Shown: positions 1-10,249, counted from the first letter of the stretch. The stretch: DNA of 64,000 bases from Candidatus Nitrotoga sp. MKT (GCA_003402345.1 QFXH01000004.1:1-64000); one strand, 5' to 3'. The notes: generated by a model not told the origin, from the letters alone. Made by a program: numbers and translations.

Positions 1-1321
1 GCACGTCCGGTTCCGCCACTGTGCCATAGTTTGATTGCATATCGCTGTATGAAAGGCCAATATACCCCTTGTCCAATGTGAGGGAGGCACCCAATGCGGC
101 GCTGTCACTCTTCGATGAGCTGTTGATCAGGCGTCCTTGGGTTTGTTCGACTGTGGGATCATCCAGGGCGCGTTGCCGGTTTGACCGCGCAAAACCGGGA
201 ATACGGAGGTCGTCAGTTCGGCGCGAAGCGACGTCAGCGTGGAGCGCGACCACGCCATTGCCGGCTTCCACAACGGCTGCACCGCTGCGCTCATTGGCGG
301 CACCGCCAATCCGGGGTTCAACGCGGCCTGTAATGCCTTGAATTGATGATTGGGGAATGCGGTTGTCGAGCGAGTTTACTACGCCTCCGACCGCGGCACC
401 GCCGTACATCAGGGCTGCAGGGCCGCGTACTACTTCGATCCGATCGGTCACTAGTGGGTCGATGGCCGTAGCATGGTCGGGACTCAAAGCCGAAACATCG
501 AGTATGCCGACGCCGTTCTGCATAATCCTTACACGATCACCATCAAGCCCCCGGATTACGGGACGGCTCGAATTCGGGCCAAAGTAGGTGGAGCTTACGC
601 CGGGAAGCTTGGACAGCGTTTCACCTAACGTGCTTTCTTGCCGAAACGATAAATCTTTTCCGGTCAGTACAGAAACCGGGGAGACAAGGTCAAACAGGGC
701 GCTTCCCAGCGGGTTGGCGGTCACTACAATCTGCGGCAATAAAATTGCTTCGGGTGCTGATTGGTCAGTAACCATAACCTTCGGCGGCATAATGATGGGA
801 GGATTAATTACGTCCGGAGCAGCTACTACGACTGGCGGAACGACAGGATTGATTATGGCAAAATTGGTGGTTGGAATTGCCACAGTTTCGCGCTTGTCTT
901 CTGTTCCTGGCTTCTTCATCTCGGTTTGCTCCAGGCTCAGTCGCTTGGATTGAAGCTGCTTGCCTTTGGCGTTAAGCTGCGCAGCAACTAATGGCACTTT
1001 GACATGTTTGTTCACGCCTTTGCCTACTCGGATTTCTTGCTCGAATACGCGATCATTAAGAGCATCAACTTTCTTTTGCACTTTCAGTTTCAATTTGCCA
1101 GCGGGAACGGTTAAATCTAATGGACATTTTCCCTTGAATTTGCCGTTGATGAAAACTTCGGCGCCCATGTCCTTATCTTCGCAAGTGACGCTCAGCATTG
1201 AGCCAGCCGCGTGTGCTTTTGGGAATACCGCGAAGGCTAAGAATAGCAGGGACATTAAATAAACTGCATGGGTGAATAGCTGCGCGCGCTGCGCCGCGCC
1301 ACGTATGACGTGCTTTAACAT
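1..1321 (-). CDS. TonB-dependent outer-membrane receptor with N-terminal PEGA-like domain (3' end outside window)
   Basis: Outer-membrane gated channel that imports a ligand using TonB energy. About 440 codons are visible; the rest of the barrel lies beyond position 1. From the ATG at 1319-1321 the product has a signal peptide (about residues 1-40), then a PEGA-like fold around CEDKDMGAEVFINGKFKGKC. A Pro/Val-rich linker follows, then a TonB-box-like QIVVTANPL, then a plug domain with RPVIRGLDGDRVRIMQNG and DRIEVVRGPAALMYG. The plug resembles ZnuD-type (zinc) receptors, but the substrate is not shown by sequence. GGAG lies 7 nt before the ATG. It follows the DUF2946-type gene by about 50 nt on the same strand, suggesting a metal-related operon. 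The PEGA-plug fusion is unusual. Confidence 0.85.
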   Translation of the reverse strand, partial: MLKHVIRGAAQRAQLFTHAVYLMSLLFLAFAVFPKAHAAGSMLSVTCEDKDMGAEVFINGKFKGKCPLDLTVPAGKLKLKVQKKVDALNDRVFEQEIRVGKGVNKHVKVPLVAAQLNAKGKQLQSKRLSLEQTEMKKPGTEDKRETVAIPTTNFAIINPVVPPVVVAAPDVINPPIIMPPKVMVTDQSAPEAILLPQIVVTANPLGSALFDLVSPVSVLTGKDLSFRQESTLGETLSKLPGVSSTYFGPNSSRPVIRGLDGDRVRIMQNGVGILDVSALSPDHATAIDPLVTDRIEVVRGPAALMYGGAAVGGVVNSLDNRIPQSSIQGITGRVEPRIGGAANERSGAAVVEAGNGVVALHADVASRRTDDLRIPGFARSNRQRALDDPTVEQTQGRLINSSSKSDSAALGASLTLDKGYIGLSYSDMQSNYGTVAEPDV

Positions 1322-1372
1322 AGCAATTCTCCAAAAATAAATGATATGACCCCGCGTTACACGAGGTGTGTT

Positions 1373-1696
1373 TTATGCGATTTCTTGGAGAAGAGCAGGC
1401 GGGCCGCGCGCAACGGCGATAAGGGGTTGGTTGGAACTAAATGAAATGGTGTCAAACCGTACCGTTTCGTTCGGAATGGCAATAACTGCGAAGGAATGGG
1501 AAGCGCTACCAAGTACGCCACCCAGTTGCGCGTAAGCCGCACAATACCCACATGTAGCTGAATGGGGTGCGTGCTTGTCGTGCTGCTGATCTTGTTTCGC
1601 AAGAGCGTGGTGCAGAGCATGTGCCGCTCCGCTTTGCTGGGCAAAAAGCAGCAATAAGGTAAGCAGCAGCGGGAAAAGGGCACGGGAAAATTGCAT
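1373..1696 (-). CDS. DUF2946-type small secreted protein
   Basis: Short exported protein of about 107 residues. I start it at the internal ATG (1696, MQFSRALFPLLLTLLLL), because the longer frame back to 1831 begins with non-signal-like sequence and the ATG opens a clean hydrophobic signal peptide. After cleavage come a His-rich stretch (HALHHALAKQDQQHDKH) and a CGYC pair typical of DUF2946 proteins, which are often found near copper or other metal transport genes. It is followed by the TonB-dependent receptor. The metal link is inference from His/Cys content and neighbourhood. Confidence 0.6.
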   Translation of the reverse strand: MQFSRALFPLLLTLLLLFAQQSGAAHALHHALAKQDQQHDKHAPHSATCGYCAAYAQLGGVLGSASHSFAVIAIPNETVRFDTISFSSNQPLIAVARGPPALLQEIA

Positions 1697-1857
1697 AATG
1701 CGGCCAACCTTAACAAAGATTGCATAATGGTGCAAGGTGCGGGTGATCTTTGTAATTTTATTCAACGATATAGCCTGTATCAGGCCAGGGCTTCCAAACA
1801 GCGAGAATTTTTGCTGGTAGAGCACAGACAATAAATCCTAAAGTAAGCATCTCCTGC

Positions 1858-2055
1858 TAAAGCCGGGGGCTTTAATGTACGAGCCGCTCAAGTGGCTTAA
1901 CGGGGTCGCTCCCTGCTATTGGGGCCACTTTTCAGTGGCTGGTCAACGCCATAAGGTATCTATTCTAGGCGCTTGCCTTGTTCCTCCCGGTGCCGAATAT
2001 ACTGCCGGATCAATTCCCCATCTCGGCCTACCGTTAACACACAATATCCTCATTT
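1858..2055 (-). mobile_element. 3' remnant of an IS200-type element (TnpA C-terminus plus right-end hairpin)
   Basis: On the minus strand an open stretch from about 2049 to a stop at 1960 reads GYCVLTVGRD then GELIRQYIRHREEQGKRLE. This matches the C-terminal helix region of IS200 (Y1) TnpA transposases. Downstream lie a GCCACT/AGTGGC hairpin and a terminal hairpin TAAAGCC-GGG-GGCTTTA at 1858-1874, the arrangement of an IS200 right end. The catalytic part is missing, so it is a scar. It explains most of the 380 nt gap between cheA and the DUF2946 gene. Family call is from memory of TnpA C-termini. Confidence 0.5.
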
Positions 2056-2078
2056 TAGCTTGATCCGCTAATTTCCCC

Positions 2079-3956
2079 TCATCTGGATAGTTCACCAAAC
2101 AATTCTTTGATGTCCAGAATCAATATAATTTCACCCTCGCTAGACATCGTCACACCTGCGACACCCTTAGGCCGGAAAGTATCCAATGATTTAATCACCA
2201 CGTCATCATGTCCGGCAAAGCCATCTGCCGAGAGGATGAAACTATTTTTATCGATCTGCATCAGCACACCTACTTCAGGTTTTTCAGTTTGCTCCCAACC
2301 AATCAAACTAGCCAATGAAAGTACCGGCAAAACCTCACCGCGCACTACCATGGTAGCCTTACCAGCTATTTGTTGCAGATCATTTGGCGGCACTGATAAA
2401 ATCTCCCGAACCAGTGACAATGGAACTGCAAATGACTGATTACAAAGACGAAGCAACAGAACTGGCAGAATCGCTAACGTAAGCGGTAAGGAAATAGTGA
2501 ACTCACTGCCTTTCCCCGGCACAGATGAAATACCGATGGTGCCACTCAACTTCTCAATGTTGGTTTTCACCACATCCATGCCGACCCCGCGACCGGAAAC
2601 ACTGGAAATCTCTTCTTTAGTTGAAAACCCTGGGAGCAAAATCAAACTTAAGCTCTGCTCATCATCCAGACTACTCGCGGATTCCGCGCTGATTATTCCC
2701 TTCTCAATTGCCTTATTGCGGATCACCTCGGGGCGCATACCCTTGCCATCATCAGTTATTCTTATAATGATGTGATCTCCCTCCTGTTGAGCACTTAAAT
2801 GCACTAAGCTCTTCACTGACTTACCTACCGCCGCGCGCTGTTCCGAATTTTCCACGCCGTGATCCACTGCATTACGAATCAAGTGCACTAATGGATCGTT
2901 AAGATCCTCAATCATGGTTTTATCAATCTCGGTCTCTTCACCGGACAACACCAACTCAACATCTTTACCAAGTTGACGCGCCAAATCGCGTGCCAACCTG
3001 GGATATTTATTGAAGAGACGACCAATAGGTTGCATACGCGTCTTCATCACTGCATTTTGCAAATTCACTACTAACATATCAAGCTGACTGACTGACTCAT
3101 CCAATGCAAGCAATATGGCCGCGTCAGATCGCCCCTGTAAAATGTCGGTACGTAGGTGAGTCAAACGATTTTTTGTCAATCCAATTTCGCCGGAAAGATT
3201 GAGCACTTGATCCAGCCGGTCAGTATCAACACGGATAGTATTGTCCTTGCCGACCTCACTTTCACGGCGCCCGGCAGCGGGGGCTTTATTGCCCGGTATA
3301 TCGTTACCGCGTCGGCCAAACGAACGAATCTCTGGAGATGACGCTTCTGCACCGCCTATGGAAGGCAATGGTGCTTGTATTGCGGCTGACGAAGAAGTTA
3401 ACTCAGGTACACCGGATCCCGCCTGAACTTGAACAGGGGAAGTGGCCGTCAATGCCTGGTACAAAACAGGCCAGTCTGGACCAGACACTGATGACGATGG
3501 AGAACTATCAGTCGCAGGTTCAGGCATCACCACCTGCGGCGTAACAGCCGAAACACCAACAGCCTCCCCATTTAAAGCAGCTTGTAGTGCTGTAATCAGA
3601 TGGGGAGGCGCGGCTTCTGGCTGCTTATATTGCGCTAGTGAATCAAACATCAACCTGACCTCTCCCGTGGCTGCAAAAATCGCGTCCATAAGATCTGCAT
3701 TCAAAACCAACTCGCCGTTACGTAGATTGTCAAACAGGTTTTCCGTGAGATGACATAACGTAACCAACTCCGTTGCATTGAGAAATCCAGCACCACCCTT
3801 AATGGTATGAAAGCCACGAAAGATAATATTAAGCAGATCGCGATCATGCGGCTGCTTTTCCAAATCTATCAATTTACTGTCGACGTCAGACAACAAATCT
3901 GAACCTTCAGTCAGAAAATCTTGCATTAACTCTTCCATACCTGCAAAGTCGTTCAT
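2079..3956 (-). CDS. cheA: Chemotaxis histidine kinase CheA
   Basis: Autophosphorylating kinase of the chemoreceptor array; passes phosphate to CheY and the CheV receivers. It has 625 residues. The Hpt domain at the N-terminus carries the phosphorylated His in RGFHTIKGGAGFL (about H50). A low-complexity Pro/Ser linker (about 130-230) stands where P2 usually is. The dimerisation domain begins near VDTDRLDQVLNLSGEI. The ATPase domain has the N box (HLIRNAVDHGVE), RITDDGKGM and GRGVGMDVV. A CheW-like domain ends the protein. It is last in a minus-strand operon, one base after cheZ. I saw no recognisable P2 domain, so CheY binding may be weak or may use the linker. Confidence 0.97.
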   Translation of the reverse strand: MNDFAGMEELMQDFLTEGSDLLSDVDSKLIDLEKQPHDRDLLNIIFRGFHTIKGGAGFLNATELVTLCHLTENLFDNLRNGELVLNADLMDAIFAATGEVRLMFDSLAQYKQPEAAPPHLITALQAALNGEAVGVSAVTPQVVMPEPATDSSPSSSVSGPDWPVLYQALTATSPVQVQAGSGVPELTSSSAAIQAPLPSIGGAEASSPEIRSFGRRGNDIPGNKAPAAGRRESEVGKDNTIRVDTDRLDQVLNLSGEIGLTKNRLTHLRTDILQGRSDAAILLALDESVSQLDMLVVNLQNAVMKTRMQPIGRLFNKYPRLARDLARQLGKDVELVLSGEETEIDKTMIEDLNDPLVHLIRNAVDHGVENSEQRAAVGKSVKSLVHLSAQQEGDHIIIRITDDGKGMRPEVIRNKAIEKGIISAESASSLDDEQSLSLILLPGFSTKEEISSVSGRGVGMDVVKTNIEKLSGTIGISSVPGKGSEFTISLPLTLAILPVLLLRLCNQSFAVPLSLVREILSVPPNDLQQIAGKATMVVRGEVLPVLSLASLIGWEQTEKPEVGVLMQIDKNSFILSADGFAGHDDVVIKSLDTFRPKGVAGVTMSSEGEIILILDIKELFGELSR

Positions 3957-3957
3957 T

Positions 3958-4731
3958 TTAGAACCCCATGCTTTCTAGCAAGTCATCTACTTGATCCTGA
4001 CTAGATACTATATCAGTACGCCCTAATGGGTTTATCACTGGTCCATTAAGCAGCCCAGCATGGGCATCCTGGTTAGCTATAGGCGGAGAACTCTCAACTA
4101 GCAACTCTACAAGTTGCTTTTCCATTTGTTGTGTTACATCCACAATTTTTTTAATGACCTGCCCAGTCAAGTCCTGAAAATCTTGTGCCATCATGATTTC
4201 CGTCAAATAGGCATTGGTAGCCTTTGCTTGCTTGGGCAACTCAGTCAAAAAAGCAAGAGTTTGCTCTACCAAGCTCTTGAACTGTTCAATATCAAGTTGC
4301 TTGGCAAACACCCTTTGCCATTCTTGCGCCAGCAGTTGAGAATCAACCTCAATCTTTGTCATAATAGGCTGCGCAGCCTCAGTGGCATTTAACACCCGTT
4401 CAGCCGCTTTTTCAGTCATGGTAACGACATAACTTAGGCGATCACGAGCATCAGGAATAAAATTTGCGACCTTCTCAAGATCCTTGTCATAACCAAGTTC
4501 ATGTAGAGTGTCATGAAACTTACGTGTCATTTGTCCTAATTTGTTTATTACATTGCCCGATGGAATACCCGCATCAGCACTTTGGTTCAACCCCTTATTA
4601 TCCGAAGGCGATGCAATATTAGCAGCCTCTCCTTCGTGGCCATCACTTGCTGAAACAATGCTGTCAAACAACGCTTCCAAGTCATCCGAATCTTGTCCTG
4701 CAACTGCTTTATTAGTCATGGCATCACTCAC
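3958..4731 (-). CDS. cheZ: CheY-P phosphatase CheZ
   Basis: Cytoplasmic phosphatase that removes the CheY aspartyl phosphate. It has 257 residues, mostly helical, with the catalytic signature [13 protein letters not shown] near residue 175, where the Gln is the catalytic residue. The C-terminus ends in a short [12 protein letters not shown] helix, the CheY-tethering peptide found in CheZ proteins. The GTG start overlaps the cheY stop by 4 nt (GTGA), indicating translational coupling. Its presence with CheA and CheY marks a gamma/betaproteobacterial chemotaxis system. Confidence 0.95.
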   Translation of the reverse strand: MSDAMTNKAVAGQDSDDLEALFDSIVSASDGHEGEAANIASPSDNKGLNQSADAGIPSGNVINKLGQMTRKFHDTLHELGYDKDLEKVANFIPDARDRLSYVVTMTEKAAERVLNATEAAQPIMTKIEVDSQLLAQEWQRVFAKQLDIEQFKSLVEQTLAFLTELPKQAKATNAYLTEIMMAQDFQDLTGQVIKKIVDVTQQMEKQLVELLVESSPPIANQDAHAGLLNGPVINPLGRTDIVSSQDQVDDLLESMGF

Positions 4732-5117
4732 TTTTGCATAGTCAGGAAAATTTTCTTCAGTTTTTCATCTAGTGTGGCAGCAGTAAACGGCTTAACGACA
4801 TATCCGCTGGCACCCGCCTGTGCCGCCTCGATAATGTTTTCGCGCTTAGCCTCAGCAGTCACCATCAATACCGGTAAGTGCTTCAGTGTTGCGTCAGCAC
4901 GAATGGCTCTAAGCAAATCAATGCCAGTCATATTGGGCATATTCCAATCAGAGACTACAAAATTAAAACTCTCACTACGTAATTTTTTTAACGCATCGAC
5001 ACCATCTTCTGCCTCTTGCACATTGACGAAACCAAGCTCCTTGAGTAAATTACGCACAATACGTCGCATTGTGGAAAAATCATCGACCACCAAAAATTTC
5101 ATGTTTGCATCTACCAC
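4728..5117 (-). CDS. cheY: Chemotaxis response regulator CheY
   Basis: Single receiver domain (129 residues) that binds the flagellar switch when phosphorylated. Acidic pocket [10 protein letters not shown], phosphoacceptor Asp57 in [12 protein letters not shown], conserved Thr in MVTAEAK and Lys in YVVKPF are all present. The start is GTG at 5117, preceded by GGAGG with 6 nt spacing, which fixes it. It overlaps cheZ by 4 nt and follows the CheV gene by about 130 nt. Confidence 0.97.
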   Translation of the reverse strand: MVDANMKFLVVDDFSTMRRIVRNLLKELGFVNVQEAEDGVDALKKLRSESFNFVVSDWNMPNMTGIDLLRAIRADATLKHLPVLMVTAEAKRENIIEAAQAGASGYVVKPFTAATLDEKLKKIFLTMQK

Positions 5118-5246
5118 GATATACCTCCAGTTACTTTTAGTTCTAAGAGAAACGGTGGGCAGATTAAGAATGCAGAACCATGCGCTATGTCACGACTTGT
5201 CATCTACTATGCTTATTTCTTATCCCGTTAATCACGTTTAGATACA

Positions 5247-6224
5247 TCAATCCAACAAAGGCCGTAATGTATTGCTCAACATGGCCACATCAAATTTAGG
5301 TACGTAATAATCTACTCCAACCCGCTTTCCCATATCACGGTTGGCATCAGACGATAACGACGAATGCATCACCACCGGAATACCATCGAAACGCTTGTCT
5401 GCCTTGATATGCTGAGTCAACACGTAGCCATCCATTACTGGCATTTCTGCATCTACGAGCACCACCTGAATCTGGTCATGCAAACTCATACCACTGCTCT
5501 GCGCTGCATCCGCCAGCCCCTTCAAGCGCTCCCATCCTTCCAATCCATTATTCGCCTGCAAATTTTTAACACCCATCTTATCCAGTACTTCCGTTATTTT
5601 CTTACGCGCTACCGCCGAATCATCCACAAAAAAGATACATAATTCATGGCCATTTTCAATCTTATCCACACTACCCACCACATCCTCACCGAATGCACAG
5701 GAAAGAATCTGTTCGACATCCAATATCGAAACAAGCTTGCCATCCGGTAACTCGGTAATCGCAGTAATCATATCCTTATTACCCGAAAACATATCTTCTG
5801 CAGGGCGTACCTTATCCCAATCAACCCGGATAATACGATCCACATCATGTACTAAAAAACCGAGAATATGACGGCTATATTCGGCCACCATCATAGTGCT
5901 TTGGTCGTTCAACGTTGTTCCATCAAACCCCATAAATTTAGCCAAGGTCAATACGGGAAGAATGTGTCCACGTAGTGACACAATACCGTCTACACCCGCC
6001 GGCATGTTAGGCGTCTTGGTGATTGCCATCGCATGGCACACCTCCTTAACCTTGAATACATTAATGCCAAAAGTTTCTGGGGTGCCCAACGAAAACAACA
6101 GGATCTCCATCTTATTAGAACCGGCCAGACTAGTTCTAGCATCCACGGTATCAAACAAACCACCTGTGCTCTGCGACAGTGGCGTATTGTCTGCTAACTG
6201 TGATTGATATTCAGCAATCGACAT
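5247..6224 (-). CDS. cheV: CheV-type coupling protein (CheW domain plus receiver)
   Basis: 325-residue adaptor that couples receptors to CheA and can be phosphorylated. A CheW-like domain (about residues 38-180: EILLFSLG, FGINVFKVKEV, GIVSLRGHILPVL) is followed by a receiver (about 195-320) with FFVDDSAVARK, phosphoacceptor VLVDAEMPVMDGY and a conserved Lys in YYVPKF. AAGGA stands 8 nt before the ATG. It is a paralogue of the adjacent upstream CheV (2 nt gap). No stand-alone CheW gene is seen in this operon, so the CheV pair may provide coupling. Confidence 0.93.
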   Translation of the reverse strand: MSIAEYQSQLADNTPLSQSTGGLFDTVDARTSLAGSNKMEILLFSLGTPETFGINVFKVKEVCHAMAITKTPNMPAGVDGIVSLRGHILPVLTLAKFMGFDGTTLNDQSTMMVAEYSRHILGFLVHDVDRIIRVDWDKVRPAEDMFSGNKDMITAITELPDGKLVSILDVEQILSCAFGEDVVGSVDKIENGHELCIFFVDDSAVARKKITEVLDKMGVKNLQANNGLEGWERLKGLADAAQSSGMSLHDQIQVVLVDAEMPVMDGYVLTQHIKADKRFDGIPVVMHSSLSSDANRDMGKRVGVDYYVPKFDVAMLSNTLRPLLD

Positions 6225-6226
6225 GA

Positions 6227-7183
6227 TCAGTCCTTTCTGTTTCTGGTCAGCAACCGAGCGAGCGTATGCGAAAGCTTCTTCGGTTCAAATTTTGGCACGT
6301 ACTCATCCACCCCGACTGCCTTGCCGAGCTGCTGATTAGACTCGCTGGAGAGCGACGAATGCATCAACACCGGGATATTGTCAAAACGCCTATCTTCCTT
6401 GATCTTGCGCGTAAGCATGTAGCCGTCCATTTCCGGCATTTCTACATCGGTAAGAATGACCTGTACCATATCACTCACAGGTATCCCCGCCGATTCAGCG
6501 TAACTTGCAATTTTTTGCAATTCATCCCATGCCTTACGGCCATTAATAGCCGAAATATGATTCACTTGCATTGCCTCTAGCGCACCAACAATCTGCTTAC
6601 GCGCCACTGCAGAATCGTCGGCAAAAAATACCGTACGATCAGCCACACCCAAGGGTTTAACAGCCTTCAATGCAAGGTCATCATTAAAATGTCCGGTTTC
6701 AGATAACACTTTTTCTACATCCATCATCATCACCAACCTCCCGTCTGCCAATTCAGTGACAGCAGTCACCAAGCCACCCATTTGGGCGTTAAGCATTTCC
6801 GGCGGTACCTTCATTGAGGCCCAATCGAGACGCAGAATAGTGTCCACCGCTTCGACCAAAAAGCCCTGGGTATGGCCATTGTATTCAGTGACCACCATAA
6901 TCCCTGGTTTAATGTCAGTCTGCACCCCAGTGTATTTCGCCAAATCAATTACTGGCACCAGCACTCCGCGCAGACTTACCATACCTTCCACTGAGCCAGG
7001 CATTTCTGGGGCATGAGTAATGGCTGGCACACGCATCACCTCACGTACTTTGAACACATTGATACCAAAGGTTTCGCAGCGCCCCGTACGATTATCCAAA
7101 CCAAGCGTAAACATCAGAATTTCTAACTTGTTGGTTCCTGCAAGCTTGGTGCGTCCATCTATATTTCTAAGCAATTCAGACAT
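6227..7183 (-). CDS. cheV: CheV-type coupling protein, second copy
   Basis: Paralogue of the downstream CheV with the same order: CheW-like domain (KLEILMFTLG, FGINVFKVREVMRVP, GMVSLRGVLVPVIDL), then receiver (VFFADDSAVARKQ, VILTDVEMPEMDGY, EYVPKF). I place the start at the ATG at 7183 (MSELLRNIDGRTKLAG) because it aligns with the start of its paralogue. A GTG at 7240 would add 19 residues with no family support, although AAGGAGAGAGG lies between the two. It sits between the receptor gene and the second cheV. Confidence 0.9.
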   Translation of the reverse strand: MSELLRNIDGRTKLAGTNKLEILMFTLGLDNRTGRCETFGINVFKVREVMRVPAITHAPEMPGSVEGMVSLRGVLVPVIDLAKYTGVQTDIKPGIMVVTEYNGHTQGFLVEAVDTILRLDWASMKVPPEMLNAQMGGLVTAVTELADGRLVMMMDVEKVLSETGHFNDDLALKAVKPLGVADRTVFFADDSAVARKQIVGALEAMQVNHISAINGRKAWDELQKIASYAESAGIPVSDMVQVILTDVEMPEMDGYMLTRKIKEDRRFDNIPVLMHSSLSSESNQQLGKAVGVDEYVPKFEPKKLSHTLARLLTRNRKD

Positions 7184-7313
7184 GACTAACCCCGTTACTG
7201 TAAGCCCCTCTCTCCTTAATACTTCATTCCCCGTATTCACTCCACCGCAAAAAGGTGGGGTTTACAAACTGGACGATGAAGCGCGGGAGCGCACGGCATT
7301 ATTGTTTTAGTAA

Positions 7314-9311
7314 TTACACCTTAAAGTGGGCCACAGCGGCCTCCATATCTTCAGCTAATTTTTCTAACCGCAATATGTCCTGCCCAACATGCTCGATCGC
7401 CGCATAATTTTCTTCCGCCATTTGCGCGATACTTTCAACGTGACGGGCAATTTCATGGCTGCCTTTACTTTGCTCATCTACCGATGCGGCAATGTTGCTC
7501 ACCCCACTACTGACGTCTGTTACAGAAGCTCCTGCCTGAACTAGCATATTGGACACAGTATTAATCTGCTGTTGAGTAGACTTCAATGACTGCAAACCAT
7601 GCTCAATGGCTTTTTCCACATTGCTGGACTGGCTGTCCATCGTACTAGTTACCTTGTCTATTTCACGGGCCGATTGCGCAGATTTCTCAGCCAGTTTACG
7701 AACTTCGTCCGCCACCACCGCAAACCCTCGCCCTTGTTCACCTGCACGCGCCGCTTCAATCGCTGCATTCAATGCCAACAAATTGGTTTGGTCAGCAATA
7801 TCTTTAACCTGCTGAGTCATACTGGCAATGGTGCGCGCACTTTGTACGAAATCACCGACCGATGCGGCAATCTGATTCACCGCTTTTTCAATGCTGGCGA
7901 TTTCGAGAATCATCACTTCTGCGCTTTGATTGCCTTGCTTGGTTTGTTGCAGACTTTGCTCGGAAAGCTTATGCACATCTGCCGCAGTCGCCGCCACTTC
8001 CGAAATACTTACCGTCATCTGTTCCACCGCAGCTGCTGTGGAAGCCGCTGCTTCATTTTGCGACTGCGAACTGTGAGTAATTTTCTGGGAGGCTGCAGAA
8101 AGCTGGGTGGTACTCTGGCGAACCTGCTTGGAACTCTCGATAACATTGTTAATAATGACTTGCATACTGCCAATCAGAAGATTGAAGGAATTACCCGTTT
8201 CGGCAATTTCATTCTCGCCTTCCACCACAATGCGGTGCGTAAGGTTATTGTCGCTCTGAATAAGGGCAATAGTTTCCTGCAAGGAATGCAATTCGTTAAC
8301 AATACTTTTAACGATAAACATGCCCGCCATCACGGTCACCAGGATAGCCACTAAACCGAATATTGCACTAGCCATGAACGCCGTGCGGGCACTGGCTGCA
8401 GTCGCAGCAGAAGATGCCCGTATGCGCTCGGCGAGCAAATTCTCAACTTCTTTCATGCTATTTATCTTGGATGTAATACTGCTAAACCACTTGGTTGGCT
8501 CGATACCAAAATCACCCACGGCTACTTTTTCGATTACTGCCTTACGCATGACCTCCACTTCATCCACAGATGAACCAGCCATTTTACTTTTGAAAAACGC
8601 GCGGGCTTCATCTGTCGCGTAATTAACAAACATATCCAGATGCGTCTGCTGCGCAGAAATGTGACCAATAAAAGTCCGATACTGCGCTGGTTCAATTTTA
8701 TTGGCGGTAAATACCGGTACCATTAACGCACGCTCCTGTCCGGTACGTTCCTTAGCGTAAAGGAAAGCAAGGTATGCCGTCATTTGTTTAGCTACTTGCA
8801 AATCACTGGCCTGCTCGGTGATTACCGGCATTATTTCAAGCAAATTAGCAACAGTTTTAGTGTAATAACTGGCAGCTTCTGGTGCGGTGATTCTGAACTG
8901 CGAAGCGGCATCACGGTTATCTTTAAGACCATCCAGTTTGCTCACTGCGGCATCCATCGTAGTCCGCAAGGACACGGGCAAACCGGCTGTATTGAGATGG
9001 GAATAACTACTCTTGAGCACCCCGATTTTTTGATCTGTTTCAGCGCGATATCCTGGCAAATCATTGGCAAATCGCTCACCTTTGGACTGAATAAAACCCG
9101 CTGTGGCACCTCGTTCAATTTGCAGGTTATGCGTAGCGTCACCTATTGCGACAGCGACGTTCATCAATGCTTCGGTTTGCGTCAGACTTCTCCACTCTCT
9201 ATAGCTTTGTTGAGCATTAATGGCCGAGAAAATAATCAGTCCAATCAGCGGCAGAGCCAGTAACATTATCAATTTTTTTGATATAGAAATATTTTTCATG
9301 ATTTGCCACAT
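7314..9311 (-). CDS. Methyl-accepting chemotaxis protein with NIT-type sensor domain
   Basis: Inner-membrane chemoreceptor of 665 residues. TM1 is at about 10-30 ([18 protein letters not shown]). The periplasmic region (about 35-305) resembles the NIT nitrate/nitrite-sensing domain ([28 protein letters not shown]). TM2 is near 312-338, then HAMP. The signalling domain carries the conserved hairpin tip [21 protein letters not shown] see no C-terminal NWETF-like CheR/CheB tether; it ends AVAHFKV. It heads the che operon. Nitrate/nitrite sensing is inferred from the domain. Confidence 0.93.
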   Translation of the reverse strand: MWQIMKNISISKKLIMLLALPLIGLIIFSAINAQQSYREWRSLTQTEALMNVAVAIGDATHNLQIERGATAGFIQSKGERFANDLPGYRAETDQKIGVLKSSYSHLNTAGLPVSLRTTMDAAVSKLDGLKDNRDAASQFRITAPEAASYYTKTVANLLEIMPVITEQASDLQVAKQMTAYLAFLYAKERTGQERALMVPVFTANKIEPAQYRTFIGHISAQQTHLDMFVNYATDEARAFFKSKMAGSSVDEVEVMRKAVIEKVAVGDFGIEPTKWFSSITSKINSMKEVENLLAERIRASSAATAASARTAFMASAIFGLVAILVTVMAGMFIVKSIVNELHSLQETIALIQSDNNLTHRIVVEGENEIAETGNSFNLLIGSMQVIINNVIESSKQVRQSTTQLSAASQKITHSSQSQNEAAASTAAAVEQMTVSISEVAATAADVHKLSEQSLQQTKQGNQSAEVMILEIASIEKAVNQIAASVGDFVQSARTIASMTQQVKDIADQTNLLALNAAIEAARAGEQGRGFAVVADEVRKLAEKSAQSAREIDKVTSTMDSQSSNVEKAIEHGLQSLKSTQQQINTVSNMLVQAGASVTDVSSGVSNIAASVDEQSKGSHEIARHVESIAQMAEENYAAIEHVGQDILRLEKLAEDMEAAVAHFKV

Positions 9312-9970
9312 GCCTTATATAAAAAGAACTATTTAATACCCAGCAACAATTAATTCGAATTACTTTTACTTACAACCTGAATCGCTTAATTGTCTATGCT
9401 GCGCAATGATTTAAACTCTTAGCTCCCTAGATTCAATTGGAATCTACTTGCTAGTTTTAAAAAATATTACCCTTCACTTTTTTATTACCATCACTTCACT
9501 TATTTCAGGTTGTTACGTTAAATTGCGTAAAAATTATTCTTTTTACAGTCACTTGTAACGGCGATACGACTAAAAACTTTAGGGCGCATTTACATAGCCT
9601 AGGGAAATTTCAGTACGTATTACCCGGAAACCCCCTGTGTGGCACGACCTCAATTTAGCAGTAATAGAATCCTAAAAACAAAGGCAAAGACTACTAGAAC
9701 GGCAGCTGTTTAATTTTCCAAAAAAAAACTATTGAACCCCTTGTGAATCAATGAACCTTGGCCTACCTGAAATGCTGAATAAAATCGAAAGAGACTTAAT
9801 CATGTACGCGCCAATGAATACTGCAGAAGATTGATATACAGAATATGCTGACTAAAAGAATTTGATCCAAAGAATAACGCCTAAAATCCACAACTTTTCA
9901 GCTGTTGCACCCGTAAATCAGGCAGCGTAACCAATGAGATGAGTCAACACAGAAAACCGGGAGGAATCTA
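9312..9970. other. Gene-free, AT-rich intergenic region upstream of the chemoreceptor
   Basis: About 660 nt with no frame I can support. It is AT-rich compared with flanking genes and should hold the promoter of the chemotaxis operon (minus strand). I saw no confident sigma-28-like element. Short frames near 9750-9830 look like decayed coding sequence but cannot be assigned. Confidence 0.4.
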
Positions 9971-10130
9971 AAGATCAAAGCCAGATTCGCCCCAGCCTTT
10001 GTGGTAATCAAGCGATTGAAAGATTAAATGGAAGAGCACTACCGTGGTTTGGCCAAGAATACCAACCAGACATTTTTAAGAGGTGGATTCAACTCTGAAG
10101 TGTAACTTCAGCAAGAGAATTTAAGTGGCG
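9971..10130 (+). pseudogene. Decayed C-terminal fragment of an IS5-family transposase
   Basis: One plus-strand frame beginning at 9971 reads KIKARFAPAFVVIKRLKD, an in-frame TAA at 10025, then MEEHYRGLAKNTNQTF. This matches the conserved IS5-family C-terminal segment (pattern HPFRVIKRQFG....RYRGLAKNTAQ). The Glu-region is substituted and the frame decays after about 10080. No terminal repeats were found, so only a scar remains. Confidence 0.45.
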
Positions 10131-10249
10131 GGCTGCGTTAATATCGGAACCATTTATGCCCTCCGTAAAAAAGCACACATACGGCCACAGTTAAGTACTT
10201 AAGTGAACTTATATTTCGCGTTGCCTTCAGCAAAAAGCTGCTACACAAA

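Noticed and set aside
1858-1874. Hairpin at the IS200 scar considered as a cheA terminator
   Set aside because: It is about 200 nt beyond the cheA stop and fits the IS200 right end better.
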